Below, in pieces: positions 42,701 through 56,583 of a stretch of 64,000 bases of DNA; position 1 is the stretch's first letter, and each line of letters begins with the position of its first letter. The notes under the pieces were generated by a model, which saw nothing but the letters and a program-made list of their open reading frames with translations, made no database searches and was not told the origin of the DNA. The stretch covers positions 393,070 through 457,069 of the forward strand of contig JAGFNQ010002612.1 in assembly GCA_024364735.1 (NCBI GenBank). Reading direction: 5' to 3'. The position numbers were made by a program, and so were the translations under genes. This DNA comes from Boesenbergia rotunda. Lineage: Eukaryota > Streptophyta > Magnoliopsida > Zingiberales > Zingiberaceae.

Positions 42701-45700
42701 TTCTTCATTTTTGTGGTAGATCAAACATCCTCTTTTTTTAAAATAATAGTGTATAGAGAAGTAAAAAAAATGATTGTAAATGTTTTTTTCTTCTATTTTT
42801 AGTTTTCCAAATCACTATTTTCTGGAAAACAAAAACTGGAAACAGAAAACTATAAAAACATTCCATAAATACTTCAAGATCTGCTTGGCATGTGGTGCAG
42901 TGAGAGATAATATTGTACCATGATCAGCTACCATCACGAAAATCCTTTAAATTTAATGGCAATGTCATAGCTAACTGGGAGTAAGTTTATTTTGAACAGA
43001 ATCTTAATCCAAATAACTAGGAGTAAGTTTTTATATGTTTGAAATAATAGCTAATAGTTCTCTAAAAGCTTGAAAGCAAATTTAAGTTGTTTTATTTAGG
43101 ATTTTGTTGGAAGCCAAGCTTTTATGATATTTTGTTTCTTGATCTTAATTGTCATGTATGTATTGATGGGTATAGCTGCAGGCAGCAACAATTTTTTTAT
43201 TATTTTATTTTTTCTATACTTTTCCTATTATTTTATTCTTCTCTACCGTGAGAGATAATTGTATGGTGATTGATCCCCTTTGTTTCAATCGCCACAATGA
43301 TATTACATTTTCTTGTTTGGAGAATGTCATGATGTTTCCTTAATTACCTGTGGATTTGTCTCCAGGTTGTGCAAAGGTTTCAAGAACTCTTTTCCCAAAC
43401 TAAATACAAAGAAGCTGCTGAACTTGCTGCAGAATCTCCACAAGGCATTCTTCGAACTCCAGAGACTGTTGCTAAGTTTCAGGTATTCCTTTTATTGGCT
43501 TCTATTTTTTATAGTATATATTGTTTTGCTTAATAACGCTTTATTGTATTGAAATAAATTATTTATTATTGAACAAAGTGATTGAACTGAAATTCATATC
43601 TTAGTTGATGTGGAACTTTTTGTGCATAAGCACTATATTTTCTCTTCTCTTTATATTTTCATACACCTTGTTTCTGAGGATTTAGTAAAAATATGTTTCT
43701 GCATATACTTTGCAGAGTGTCCCAGTCCAACCTGGGCAGACACCACCTCTCTTGCAGTATTTTGGAACATTGTTGACTAGAGGAAAACTTAATGCTTTTG
43801 AATCTTTGGAGTTATCTCGACTTGTTGTCAATCAGAACAAAAAGAATCTCTTGGAGAATTGGTTGGCTGAAGACAAGCTTGAATGCAGTGAAGAACTTGG
43901 GGATCTTGTCAAGGTAATTGTTATTAGTTACAGGAGACTAGAAGTAATTTTGACTGTTAAAATTAGGAGCCTATCATATGAAATGTACATTTTAAAGTAT
44001 TGTATAACTTGCACCTCTGCAGTTTCAATATTAACAACTGTTTTTACATAGACTGTGGACAATGACCTTGCCCTGAAAATTTATATAAAAGCAAGGGCCA
44101 CACCAAAAGTTGTCGCTGCTTTTGCTGAAAGACGGGAATTCGATAAGATTCTTATTTATTCAAAGCAGGTACATTTTTTTTTTTCAAAATTTTTGTGCTA
44201 GATATCTGATCAGATCACTACAGATTTTTCTTTTAGTTCACTATGATTTTCTTTGATTTATATTTATGTTCAGGTATAATTTCCACCATTGTACTCCTTG
44301 CTTTGTCCAAATAAAAGCCACACAGCCAAGACAATTTCAACTAAGAATGTTGGATTGTTTGACTTAACTAATCTTGTCACTCATTGCAGGTAGGTTATAC
44401 ACCAGATTATCTTTTCCTATTGCAGACAATTCTCAGGGTTGATGCTCAGGTAAGAATTTGTTCATATGTGAACCTGGAAAAAAATTGCAAATATAGCTCT
44501 GTTGCATTATAATCATTCAGAACGATAGTGTTGATTTGCACGATTTCTACTGCTTCTCTATTATCATTGTTATGACATTTAATTTCCCAACAAAATTTTC
44601 TTTCAGGGAGCAGTAAATTTTGCCCTGATGATGTCTCAAATGGAGGGAGGTTGTCCAGTTGATTACAATACAATCACAGATCTTTTTCTTCAGGTTCTGA
44701 TGTTTCCCTTGTGATCACAGTTTATGCAGAAAGTATAAGTTTGTTATAGAGATTATCTACTACATTGCTACCTTGCTTAGTTTTGTCTTTTGTAATTCAA
44801 AAACATTGCTAAAATAATTCTGTTCTCTTCCTGGTTATGCTTCTACTAGAGAAATCTGATTCGAGAGGCAACAGCATTTTTGTTAGATGTCTTGAAGTCA
44901 AATTTACCTGAGCATGGTTTCCTTCAAACCAAGGTAACTCAGTTTAAGAGTATGTACTATTCATTTGCAATCTTTCTTATTGACCTCAAAACTATTGCAG
45001 GTTTTAGAGATCAACTTGGTGACATATCCAAACGTAGCAGATGCTATATTGGCTAATGGAATGTTTAGTCACTATGATAGACCTCGTATTGCTCAACTTT
45101 GTGAAAAAGCTGGCTTATATATCCGAGCACTTCAGGTGGAACAATGAAAATTATTTTCTGGAAAGGTTTATGTATTGCAAATTATTAATCAAATTTAAAT
45201 TATCATGCAGCATTACTCAGAGTTACCTGATATCAAGCGTGTCATTGTCAATACTCATGCCATTGAGCCACAGGTTAATTTGCATTCTGAATCTTGTCAC
45301 GTAGCATAATATTTGTATGAATTATTAAGTCAGAGCTACCTCATTGCAGGCGCTCGTTGAGTTCTTTGGGGCACTGTCCAAAGAGTGGGCTCTTGAGTGC
45401 ATGAAGGACCTTTTACTTGTTAATTTGAGAGGGAATCTTCAGATAATTGTTCAGGTAGTCCTGATCAGGAGAACTAGTCAAATTTAAAGTTGATGTTTAA
45501 TCTTGTCAATCATAGAATAGAAATTCTGATCAAAGTTTCTTTCCTACTATAGGTGGAGTTTTTTAAGTTTCATAACATCCTTTTTGCAGACTGCCAAGGA
45601 ATACTCTGAGCAATTAGGTGTTGATTCCTGCATAAAGCTGTTTGAGCAATTTAAGTCATATGAAGGACTTTACTTTTTCTTGGGATCCTATTTAAGCTCC

Positions 45701-48700
45701 AGGTTCAAGTTGGTCCTATGATTGTTCAGCGATTGCACTCTGCAAATATGATAAGAATGCTGATATTTATCATTATTATTTTTATTGGATTGAAACAGTG
45801 AAGATCCTGATATACACTTCAAGTATATTGAGGCAGCAGCAAAAACTGGACAGTTAAAAGAGGTTGAGCGTGTGACAAGAGAGTCCAACTTCTATGACCC
45901 TGAGAAAACTAAGAATTTTTTGATGGAAGCCAAACTTCCAGATGCAAGGCCCTTGATCAATGTTTGTGATCGTTTTGATTTTGTTCCAGATTTGACTCAC
46001 TATTTATACACAAACAACATGCTCCGCTACATTGAAGGTTATGTTCAGAAAGTAAGACTTATTTAAACTTCAATTTTTGTCTTATTATCTTCAGTGGTCA
46101 GCTAGCTGCAGTTACTATAGGTTTAGTCATTTGAGGTTTATTAACCTATTCATTTGTGTTTTTCGTGGGCTGTTATATTTATAGGTAAACCCAGGAAATG
46201 CTCCTTTAGTTGTTGGGCAGCTGCTGGATGATGAATGTCCTGAAGATTTCATCAAAGGTTTGATTCTTTCTGTTCGTTCTCTCCTGCCGGTTGAGCCGCT
46301 TGTGGCTGAGTGTGAGAAGAGGTATGCGACAGGAACCCTTATTATGGCCTTAGAAATATGTTGTTTGGCAAATTGGATTATGCTTATCATTCCACATGGA
46401 TAACAGGAATCGTCTGCGGTTGCTCACACAATTTCTGGAACATCTTGTTAGTGAAGGAAGCCAAGATGTTCATGTTCATAATGCTCTGGGGAAAATTATT
46501 ATTGACAGCAATAATAACCCTGAGCATTTTCTTACAACTAACCCATACTATGATTCGCGTGTTGTTGGTAAATATTGTGAAAAACGCGATCCTACTCTGG
46601 CAGTTGTTGCATACAGGCGAGGTCAATGTGATGATGAACTGATAAATGTCACTAACAAAAATTCATTGTTCAAACTTCAAGCCAGGTAGAATTTGAAGTT
46701 TATGATGTTAGGTTCTTCCTTCCCATCAATGATTATTTACTTGAGATTTACCATCTTTTGGTGACAGATATGTAGTTGAAAGGATGGATGCTGATTTATG
46801 GGAGAAAGTACTTCAACCTGAAAATGAATATAGAAGACAACTTATTGATCAAGTTGTTTCTACTGCATTGCCTGAGAGCAAGAGCCCAGAGCAAGTTTCT
46901 TCAGCTGTTAAAGCTTTCATGACTGCTGATCTTCCACATGAACTTATTGAACTACTTGAGAAAATTGTGCTACAGAATTCTGCCTTTAGCGGAAACTTCA
47001 ATTTGCAGAACCTGTTAATTTTAACAGCTATTAAAGCAGATCCACCAAGGGTCATGGATTACATTAATAGATTAGATAATTTTGATGGCCCTGCAGTTGG
47101 TGAGGTGGCGATTGAGGCTCAGCTTTATGAGGAAGGCTTTGCTATTTTCAAGAAATTTAATTTAAATGTTCAAGCTGTCAATGTTCTTCTGGACAATATC
47201 CAAAGCATAGAGAGAGCTGTAGAGTTTGCCTTCCGAGTTGAGGAAGATGCTGTATGGGGCCAGGTTGCAAAAGCTCAATTACGGGAAGGCTTAGTAAGCG
47301 ATGCTATTGAGTCTTTCATCCGAGCTGATGATGAAACCCAGTTCCATGATGTCATTCGAGCTGCTGAAGGTACCAATGTTTATCATGATCTTGTGAAGTA
47401 CTTGTTGATGGTTAGACAAAAGCTTAAAGAGCCAAAAGTGGATGGTGAACTTATATTTGCATATGCCAAGATTGATAGGCTAGGTGATATCGAGGAGTTT
47501 ATTCTAATGCCAAATGTTGCTAACCTTCAAAATGTTGGAGATCGGCTATTTGATGATGCTCTTTATGAGGCTGCAAAGATCATATTTGCTTTCATTTCTA
47601 ACTGGGCGAAGTTGGCTTGTACGCTTGTTAACTGAAGCATTCCAGGGCGCTGTTGATGCAGCTCGCAAAGCGAATAGCTCCAAGACCTGGAAGGAAGTTT
47701 GTTTTGCTTGTGTTGACGCCGAGGAGTTCCGCTTGGCACAAATATGTGGTCTGAATATAATTATCCAGGTAACTTTCTCCTCCTATCGACAATACACTCT
47801 TTTTGTAGTTAATCAAGAAAGTACTGTTTTTGCTTCAGATCTATTGTTATCTGCTGGTTGTCTTTTTAGGTGGATGACCTGGAAGAGGTCAGTGAATACT
47901 ATCAGAACAGAGGTTGCTTCAATGAGTTGATTTCCCTTATGGAGAGTGGTCTTGGTTTGGAACGTGCACACATGGGCATATTTACAGAATTGGGAGTCTT
48001 ATATGCTAGATATAGACCTGCAAAACTTATGGAGCACATTAAACTTTTCTCAACCAGATTGAACATTCCCAAGCTTATCCGTGCTTGTGATGAGCAGCAT
48101 CACTGGAAAGAGCTAACATATTTGTATATACAGTATGATGAATTTGACAATGCTGCTACAACTATTATGAATCATTCTCCAGATGCATGGGATCATATGC
48201 AGTTCAAAGATGTTATTGTTAAAGTTGCAAATGTCGAGCTCTATTACAAAGCTGTGCATTTCTACCTGCAAGAACATCCTGACCTTATTAATGATGTGTT
48301 GCACGTGCTAGCACTTCGTGTGGACCACACTCGTGTTGTAGATATTATGCGAAAGGTGCATATTTGTCCTTGTATTTTTTTTTCATTATCTCAATTTTTT
48401 TAGTTTTATTAGAAGTAAATCCAGCTGTTTCTTTTGCTGTGTACAAAAATGATATGCTAATATAAAGTTAGGAGTTGAATCCCCAACACTTTATTGCTTC
48501 AGGCTGGGCACTTGCATCTTGTGAAGCCATATATGGTTGCTGTTCAAAGCAACAATGTGTCTGCCGTCAATGAAGCTCTAAATGAGATTTATGTTGAGGA
48601 GGAAGACTATGATAGATTACGCGAATCAGTTGACTTGCATGACAATTTTGATCAGATTGGCCTTGCGCAAAGGGTAAAGTCGCTTTTTTTTTTTTTTACA

Positions 48701-49865
48701 GTTTGTTATTGTGATTATGAATCTTCTCAGAATTGTCTTCTCCAAATTTAGATTGAAAAACATGAGCTTCTTGAGATGCGAAGAATTGCTGCTTATATCT
48801 ATAAGAAAGCTGGAAGGTGGAAGCAATCCATTGCACTATCCAAGAAAGACAAACTTTACAAAGATGCAATGGAGACATGTTCTCAGTCTGGTGATCGTGA
48901 ACTTTCAGAAGATTTGCTTATTTATTTTATTGAACAGGTGAAGTACATTTCTGTAAGAAACCTCTGGAAAGATGCTTTCATTTCTCTAAGGAACCTCTGG
49001 ATAGATGTTTTCATATCTAAAAGAGATTGATTAGCATTAAAGAATTTTCTTTTGCATAATAATGTTGGAATTGCAACATAAATAGCTATATTTGTGGATT
49101 GTAAGCACGGTAGGATTAGCTAATATTTTTCTGTACATGGTTTCCTATTTTACTTTGCTATTATGTTAACTGTTTTTTCTCTTTGTACAACTGCAAACAG
49201 TCTTTGTCTACATTCCTAAAAGGAAATAAACATTCGATCCATTTGCATTAAATTCTCTAGTAGACATCTGATGGATTTCTTGGTTTTGTATTACAGGGAA
49301 AGAAAGAATGCTTTGCTTCTTGCCTCTTCATTTGTTATGACTTGATCCGTCCTGATGTTGCCCTTGAGCTTGCCTGGATGAACAATATGATTGATTTTGC
49401 TTTCCCATACTTGCTGCAGGTGATCTGTTCTGTCCTTCTGTTTGCTGCGTTTTTTTGTAATATCTATATATATGCTTAATACCAAGTGTTGCATTTGCAG
49501 TTTATTCGTGAATACGCTAGTAAAGTTGATGAGCTTGTAAAAGATAAGATTGAGTCACAAAATGACATGAAGGCTAAAGAAAAGGAAGAAAAGGATTTGG
49601 TTGCACAGCAGGTAGCTAACGATTCCTAACTGTAACTGTTTTTTGTTGGTGCAAGTCTTGATGTTGCATTGTTTAACTAAAACTGGGCATGATTTCTCTG
49701 CAGAATATGTACGCACAATTGCTGCCCCTTGCATTACCAGCTCCACCTGGTATGGGAGGTCCATCTATGGGTGGAGCTTATGGACCCCCACCGGTGCCAC
49801 CAATGGCCGGCATGGGAATGCCTCCCATGCCACCCTTTGGCATGCCTCCCATGGCGAGTTACTGA
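36795..49865 (+). pseudogene. CHC: Clathrin heavy chain (30 exons), interrupted by a frameshift in exon 24
   Basis: Clathrin heavy chain forms triskelions that coat endocytic and trans-Golgi vesicles. Exons: 36795-36839, 37079-37283, 38820-38908, 39009-39087, 39184-39311, 40746-40844, 40958-41066, 41657-41736, 41828-42055, 42146-42211, 43366-43482, 43716-43913, 44052-44168, 44390-44449, 44607-44693, 44850-44933, 45001-45135, 45211-45273, 45350-45454, 45590-45702, 45799-46051, 46185-46321, 46407-46685, 46768-47768, 47870-48355, 48503-48673, 48752-48937, 49297-49419, 49501-49611, 49704-49865. The N-terminal propeller, heavy-chain repeats and proline/methionine-rich tail ending MASY are all present, and all junctions are in phase. 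A net 2-nt loss near 47630-47641 shifts the frame: TGA at 47633 ends the protein after residue 1247 of an expected 1,705, removing the leg base and trimerisation region. It may be a real null or a sequence error. Confidence 0.93.
39312..40745 (+). other. Clathrin intron 5 (1.4 kb), largest gap among early exons
   Basis: Bounded by GAG|GTACTC and CACAG|AGA. The middle (about 39.95-40.26 kb) is richer in C and pyrimidines than the rest of the intron, so an old insertion is possible, but I recognise no element in it. Confidence 0.35.
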
Positions 49866-50756
49866 GAATTTTGGAGATTGGTATACCATGTAAATGTACT
49901 TGTAGATGTTCGGTGGCTGTTAATGAACTAGCAGTCAAGGTCATTTTGCAGTTGACGTTAGTATTTTCATATATTTTTTATTCTTTTTTTTTTGAAGCAG
50001 TGATTGACTGCAATTGAGCTCAAACTCACGTTTTTGTGTGATCATAATATGGAGTGGTTATTGTACTTGTATAGGATCTCCGCAGAGTAAACTATTGTAT
50101 TTTCCTTCATTTGATTTTAGATCGGATTTTGCAGCTCTATTTATAAATATCTATGATCGGTACCTTTCCTACTGATATTGTTTATCCATCAAGAGGGGTT
50201 GATTAATTTTGTCCAGGCGTTGCGGTGTAGCAAAAGTTATTTCATTTGCAGTCATAACTTGGGAGTAATCAATTGTTTTATTATTATGCGAACATTTCTA
50301 ATTTATTCTGATCGAGATAAATGCTGTGATTTTATTTTCTTATTGTATCTGTGGAATCTCGTTGGACTCGTCTAGCTATCTCATTCACAGTAATTCTTGA
50401 TTGCTCCTTCAAACTGTTGGTCTCCTGCTCCAGAGCAGCAAAATCTCCTACTAGAAGTTGGCCTCAGATGGTTTAAAATTCCTGGTGGTATAAATAAAAG
50501 AACCTTTTATTTAATTGATCTACACAATATATTTTTAAAATTTCAATATTTTCAGTATTTTCCTTCTTTCATTATCATGAGAATTTAAAAAAAAATCTCT
50601 GTCAAACAGGGACACTACTTTTTTTTATAGAATTATATGTAAGCCAAAAAAAAACCAGAATTATAAAGAAGGAAAAAGGTTAAAGAATTGAGGGGAAAAG
50701 AAAATAAAGAAGAAGAAGAAAAAAGAGAGAGAGAGAGAGGGAAAAAACGACAATCT
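49866..50756. other. Convergent 3' ends of clathrin and CHX genes
   Basis: About 890 bp without a gene. The left part is the clathrin 3' UTR; the right part, with A-rich and GA-rich runs (50590-50740), is next to the CHX stop. Confidence 0.5.
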
Positions 50757-53386
50757 TTATCTTTCTACTGTTACTCCAGAAAGCTTTTGTTCTCGTCGCT
50801 TCTTTGACGACTCCCTTTGACCTCCTCCATCTCCTTTGTATCCCTTCTGCTGCTGCACCACCAAGACGGAGACCTTCTCCGTGAACTCCGACGTCGCCAG
50901 CATATCTCCCAAAATGCCCAACTCCGGGTTCTCCTTGCACCACTCCGTCAGCCCCTTGGTCAGCTCCGAATCCACTCCCTTTCTTCTCCCCACGAAGAGC
51001 AGGTCAAACTTCTCGCTCATCGCCCGTATCACCGCCGCCGTCCCTTCCCCGTCCACCACGTGTTTCTCCACGTACTGCATCCTCTCTTGGGTCCTACACA
51101 ACTCGCGGAATCCCTCCATCGTCTCCTCATCCAGCCTCTCCTCCTTGTCCATGCTCTGCTTGTCGACGGCCTCGTCGCGGCCGGCGGAGAGGAGGAGGAA
51201 GCGGACGACGGTGAGCTGCAGGTTGGGGTTGAAGCTGAACCGCAGGGCCAGCGCAAGAGCCTCGCGGTCGTCTTCGCCTCCGAGGAAGTAGACGACGAGG
51301 CGATGGAGGAGGTGGTTGGTGTTGGCGCAGGTGGCGCCGGCGAGGTTGCGGTCGATGAAGATGACGACGGTGCAGGGGGCGTAGGTTAAGACGTTGCGGT
51401 TGAGGGACTGGTGGCCGTAGTTCACCTTCTGCTGCGTCCCGTCGTTGATCTTGTGGAAGGGCAGGAGGAGGAAGTGGGCGTTGCGCTGCAGCGCGAGGTA
51501 GCAGACGTCGTTGAACAAAGTTGCGTAGGGAGCGATGGCCACGTAGGGATGCAGCGTGATGGCGCCCGGTTCCGGGTTCTTCTGCTCGAAGTAGCGGAAG
51601 GCGTTCATGATGTGGTCGGAGGGGGTGATCGGCGCCGATGGGTGGCTCGGCTTGTAGGGGCGGAGCACCGGGAGGTTGTGCCCGGAGATCTCGTTCAGGT
51701 GGAGGACGGTGAGAGTGACGGGGAATTCCAGCGTGATGTGGCATATGGTCCAGAGATCGAGGACGGGGGCGACGTTCTCGTCGCTGTGGACGCAGAACAT
51801 CATGCGCAGGTGCGAGTTCGGCTTGGCGTTCGCGTACTGCAGCGTCCGCGGCTTCCGCGCCACGTAGTGCGTTTTGGGGTCGTACAGGTATTTGATCAGC
51901 GGCATGGCGATCGCCGTCACCACCAGGATCGATATGATCAGCATCGAGAAGTGCTCCACCGATGCGATCTGAACGGAGCTACAGCATTTGAATTTGATTT
52001 GGTCTGAATCGATGAAAAAACGAAAACAGGGGAATTGATTGCATTGCTCACTTGAACGTCGCCCCAGGCGTAGGTGTTGAATGCGGCGACCTCGACGATT
52101 CCCTTGACGTTGAGCATGAGGCCGACCGAGATGGAGTCCACGGTGGACATCCCGAAGTAGCGCGACGCGGCGGCCGCGCCGACGAGCTTGCCGACGACGC
52201 AGAGGACGACTACCAACTCGATGGGGCCCCAGGAGCCGACGTTCCTGAGGTCGTTGAAATCGGTGCGATAGCCGGCGAGGACGTTGAAAATGGGCAGGAA
52301 GAGGCCCATGCAGAGTGGCTCCAGCCTCTGCGTGAGGGTTTGGCCGAAGGGCATCCCCCCTGGGATTGCCAGCCCCAGAACCAGAGGCCCGAGAATGGAG
52401 TTGAACCCCAGAAACTGCGTCGCCACCGAGACCACCAGCACGGTGAGCAGCATCGTGAGGAATTGCCACTCCAACAGCAACTCCCCTGCCGGAGTGCGCC
52501 GCGACACCCACATCACCGCCGGCCGAACCACGCACATCACGAACAGGATGCCGATGATCAGCGACCCTATGATCCCGATGGCGGAGCCGGTCTGGCCCGC
52601 CTTGGTGATCATCACCGTCGCCGACGCCAGCGCGCTCACGATCCAATCCGCGACGTCGGTGATCAGCGAGGCCGACATGACGATGCGGCCGAGCTCGGAG
52701 TTGAGCAGCTGGAGCTCGTCGAGGGCGGTGGCCAGCACCGGGAAGGAGGAGAGCGAGAGGCGCGAAGCGAGGAAGTAGAGGAGCGAGTCCTGGGTGGCAT
52801 CGTCGGGGAAGTATCTCCGAAAGGCGAAGAACATCCCCAAGCAGAGCAAAAAGGGGAGGATAGTCCCGGCAGCCGCGATGGCCAGGGATCTACTCCCCGG
52901 CTTGCGGAGCAAGGTGAGGTCGGTCTTAACGCCGACGGTGAAGATGAACATGACGAGGCTGGTGATCGAAATGGTGTCGAGGATGACACGAGCCCAATCC
53001 TTGAACAGCTCGTCTCTAAATGCCTTGCTTTGCCCAATCATCGAAGGCCCCAGAATTATCCCTGCCTACAAAAACAAGATTAAAAAAAAAACTTCAATGC
53101 TACTTCCTCAGCAATCAATCAATCAATCAATCAGTTGATAAACGGATTCAGCTCTAACAAGGAGCTCGGCGACTAATCTCGATTGCCCAAAGCGCTTGAG
53201 GACGAAATGGGTGCCGTTGGAGAGCAAGAAAATAAGGGAAATGTCTAAGAGGATGAGGGGGACGGAGTAGTTCAGCGGCTTGTCTCCGAGAAGCCACCCT
53301 TTGGAGTTGGTAATGCCATTTTCGTAGCAGACTGGTTCAGGATTCCCTCCTGTAATGTTGAGCAGCGAGAAGCTGATGAGTGACAT
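50757..53386 (-). CDS. CHX-family cation/H+ exchanger (3 exons, 817 aa)
   Basis: Exons 53386-53159, 53065-52052 and 51968-50757, with junctions CTT|GTTAGA...TAG|GCAGG and CAA|GTGAGC...CAG|ATCGC, all in frame. CHX proteins exchange K+ or other monovalent cations for H+ across plasma or endomembranes. The N-terminal 430 residues hold about 12 membrane helices of the Na+/H+ exchanger fold, including LVAELLAGIILGPSMIG and the helix SASLITDVADWIVSA, which carries the usual aspartate. GLMLNVKGIVEVAAFN marks a late conserved helix. The C-terminal 390 residues form the hydrophilic regulatory region (FCVHSDENV near its start, LLFVGRRKG and LGILGDMLAT near its end). Usual length is about 800. No lesion seen. 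Exons 2 and 3 are strongly GC-rich. Confidence 0.94.
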
Positions 53387-53825
53387 AGAAGCCGCTGCTT
53401 CTCCTCCTTCTTCTTCTTCGATAATCCTCTGTTTTGACGGAGAAAGAAGAGCAGCGGTGGAACTGGTTTTGGTTATTCTCGGAAGGAAGAGGAAGAAGGA
53501 GAATACATAATGCTTTGATCTCGCTCATCAATTCGATCTTTGGTTTCCACCATGGAAATAGCGAACTAGAGTTAATAATGGACGTGGGAAATTCGATGGC
53601 ACTCCTCTCCTCTCCTTCCATCTCGGGCTGCGCTAATTTTACCAATCTTTCCAAACCGATCGAAGTGATTGCAATCTTTGTGATCGAATTCAAGTATGAT
53701 CGATCCATCTGTGGAAGTTGACTTCTAAACCGTTTTAATATGATTCATCACCAAGGACAATCTTATACAGAGAATTACAGTGTTAAAGTCTTAAGATGCA
53801 TTCATTCTTCATAAGAGAGGATTCT
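53387..53825. other. CHX promoter/leader and aminotransferase 3' end
   Basis: A 439-bp gap between two minus-strand genes. The CHX 5' leader and promoter must lie here or overlap the neighbouring 3' UTR. No other feature seen. Confidence 0.5.
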
Positions 53826-55954
53826 TCATAACTTGGAAAGGGCGATATCCATGACATCCACGAAGAAATCTGTACCAAATAAAGAAGGTTATTTGCATCG
53901 TCCCTGTACAACAAAAACTGAAGAAAAGAAGAAGTCACACCTGAGTCTTCTTTTGAGAAGCAGAGAGGTGGTGTTATTCTGAAGACATTACCATAAAAGC
54001 CTCCCTTTCCTACCAACACGCCCATGTCTGTTGTCGAGAAACGCAGAAGATTTGTCAGAGAACAGACAATGCAGATACTGGAAGATCTATACAACAGTTC
54101 GAACAGCTTCTTAATTACCTTTCGTCAACTCCATCACACGCAAGATTTCAGTTTTGGCTGGGGTTTTCTTGAGGCGATCAGTGACTAACTCGACTCCGAG
54201 CATCATGCCTCTTCCCCTTACATCGCCAATGACTACAATCACGAAACATCAGAGACTACAATCATGAAGCACTGAATCACTAATTTCATGCACTGACTTA
54301 CTTTCATGTTTTCCTTGAAGTGCTTTGAGTTGATCTTTCAAGTAAGATCCAACGTTCAAAGCATTTTCCTGAAGCTTTTCTTTCTCGAGCACTTTGAGCA
54401 CAGCGTGACCAGCTGCGGTACTGACCGGATTACCGCCGAAGGTGTTGAAGTAGCACCGGCGAGTCAGAACTTGAGCAATTTCTGGAGTGGTAACAACTGC
54501 ACCTAGGGGCATCCCATTTCCAATACCCTGCGAAATTTCATTTAACAAGTTACAAAAGTTCCAGAATCCAATTAATGTATAAGAATCAACCTTAGCCATT
54601 GTGACAATGTCTGGCACCACACCATGAGCTTCAAAACCCCAGAAATGGCTTCCTGTGCGAGCAAAGCCTGATTGAACCTCGTCAGCTATGCAAATTCCTC
54701 CAGCCTTTCTTATGGTTTTGTATACACAAGGCAAATAACCAGGTGCCAACTCCAATATTCCACCTACTCCCTGTTTAAGTGTTGATAAACAAATGCTTGT
54801 TCGATCTTCACAAACATTGATCTCAGTTGATTGTGGCATATAAAAGAAGAGGAGGATAATCTGAGCACCTGTATTGCTTCTGAAATGAAACCTGCAACTC
54901 TCCCAGAGGTACCAAAATCTATGATTTCTTCAACATCTTTAGCATATTTTTCTCCCTTTGAACCAAAAACTCCTCTGTATTGGTCTGGGTTCAGAGCGTG
55001 GTGCACTCCACTCTGGGATGAAACAAATGCCAGATTGATTGTTCAGATAAAACAAAACAATTCTTTCAACATCTCCCAAGTTTAATCAATATGGAATTCA
55101 CACAAAAGTTTCTATAATCACGATATTAAATAGCATCTGCATACAAAAACCTGAACAACATTGAATTTCCAGTTGCATTGAGCAGTTGCACCCATCGTCC
55201 CTGCAGCGTTCCCATGGTATGCATTTCTGAGTGATACGATATCATGGCAATCAGTATAAAGGCGAGCGATCATCATGGCCAACTCGTTGGCTTCAGTGCC
55301 AGAATTTGTGAAAAATACAACCTGGATCGCGTGTAAGGTTTCAATTTAACCACACGCTAAGAAAATAAAAATAAAATCTACACCTTTAGATCCCCAGGCA
55401 ACTTTGAAGCTAAGGCCTCAGCGAAATCTGCAATGGCATTGTTTAGATATAGAACAGTAGAGTGCTGAATTCGTTTCGTTTGATTGATTATTGCTTCCAC
55501 AACGTCAGGGTGGCAATGGCCACAGCAAACAGTAGCGATACCGCCGAATGCATCAAGATAGCGGCGACCATCTTCGTCGAATAAGTATTGTTTCTTCCCA
55601 TCAACAATGTTCAACTGCAAAAACACAAAGGCGAATGGAAAAAAGAAAATGCAAATCTTTGAAGAAAAAAAAAATCGATTTTTAAAGAGGGTAAGAAAGC
55701 GAACTCACGGGCTTCTGGTAGAAGTGGAACAGGGAAGGGCTGAGGAACTCAATCCTCTTCCGGAGTATCTCCTCAGTCCGTGGCCCGTTGTAGGGAGGCG
55801 GTGTGTAGTCGAAACGTGGCATCTTGGAAAGAACGGCGGCGGCGGCGGCATTCTCGTCGGCTGTCGACGCCGCCGCTGAAGATCGGGAGAAGACCCTCTT
55901 AAAATTTCGTGAAGAAGAAGAAGAAGAAAACTGTCGAAAAAGAAGTCTCTTCAT
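53826..55954 (-). CDS. Alanine--glyoxylate aminotransferase 2-like, mitochondrial (9 exons, 480 aa)
   Basis: Exons 55954-55709, 55614-55384, 55321-55151, 55012-54869, 54770-54591, 54527-54302, 54232-54119, 54027-53941, 53869-53826, all in phase. It is a class-III PLP-dependent aminotransferase close to Arabidopsis AGT2/AGT3/PYD4, which transaminate glyoxylate with alanine or act in beta-alanine/uracil breakdown. A serine/arginine-rich leader (MKRLLFRQFSSSSSSRNFKR) fits mitochondrial import; an in-frame ATG 20 codons upstream (56014) is possible. Motifs: YLDAFGGIATVCCGHCHP, FFTNSGTEANELA (phosphate binding), NAYHGN, IADEVQSGFARTG (PLP-contacting Asp about 294), the Schiff-base lysine in TMAKGIGNG (Lys 324), and FNTFGGNPVS. 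Length matches the family. Nothing is broken. Confidence 0.95.
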
Positions 55955-56583
55955 CGCTTTAGAGGAGCACAAGAAAGGCTTGATCTTCCCTCGACGGCTA
56001 ACACTCCACAACACAACTCTTCCTTCTCTCGATCAGAAAAGAGAGGGGCACATAAATAGGAAAGAAAGCTGGCTTTTTTCCTCGACCACTTTGCCCTTGT
56101 ATTGTGTATCATCTGATGCGCTGTGACTCAGATAACCTGCAAATGCTGATGAATCATCACCGGATTGTTGTTTGAGCTGGAGTCGACGTGAGATTGCCGG
56201 AATGGATGAATTAATTTTCTATAACTTTTTTTAGGTACTTTTTGTCCTTTCTCAGAGCTAGTGTTTGCTTGGGGAGAACAGAGATGGCGATGGATGAATT
56301 GCTCCAGGACGTTCATTCATTTGGATTGAAAGAGAAAAAAAAATCTTATCAATGATAAGAATGAGTTCATGCATCAACTTTTTGATTAAAACTCGAGCTA
56401 TTTCTCTTATTTATCCTTGTTGCTAAAGTGAGTCGATTTGGTGCTGCAGAATCTATATTATATACATAAACGACATCTTGAATGGCGTCATGCATGATAT
56501 AGCTTTAAACATATTTATATGCAAAGAAACTCCTCTCCCAACAATCTCATGGGAATTTCGTAACTGCAATTACAAATTTTGGA
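55955..56583. other. Aminotransferase promoter and spacer
   Basis: About 630 bp. The first 100-150 bp hold the aminotransferase leader; the rest, up to the first gypsy LTR, shows no gene or repeat I recognise. Confidence 0.5.

Noticed and set aside
47600..47650. Clathrin frame break explained as a tiny intron
   Set aside because: The GT...AG span available is under 30 bp, too short for a plant intron, and removing it would lose conserved residues.
50817..53083. Long plus-strand frames opposite the CHX gene
   Set aside because: Shadow frames of a GC-rich coding region; the antiporter on the minus strand explains it fully.
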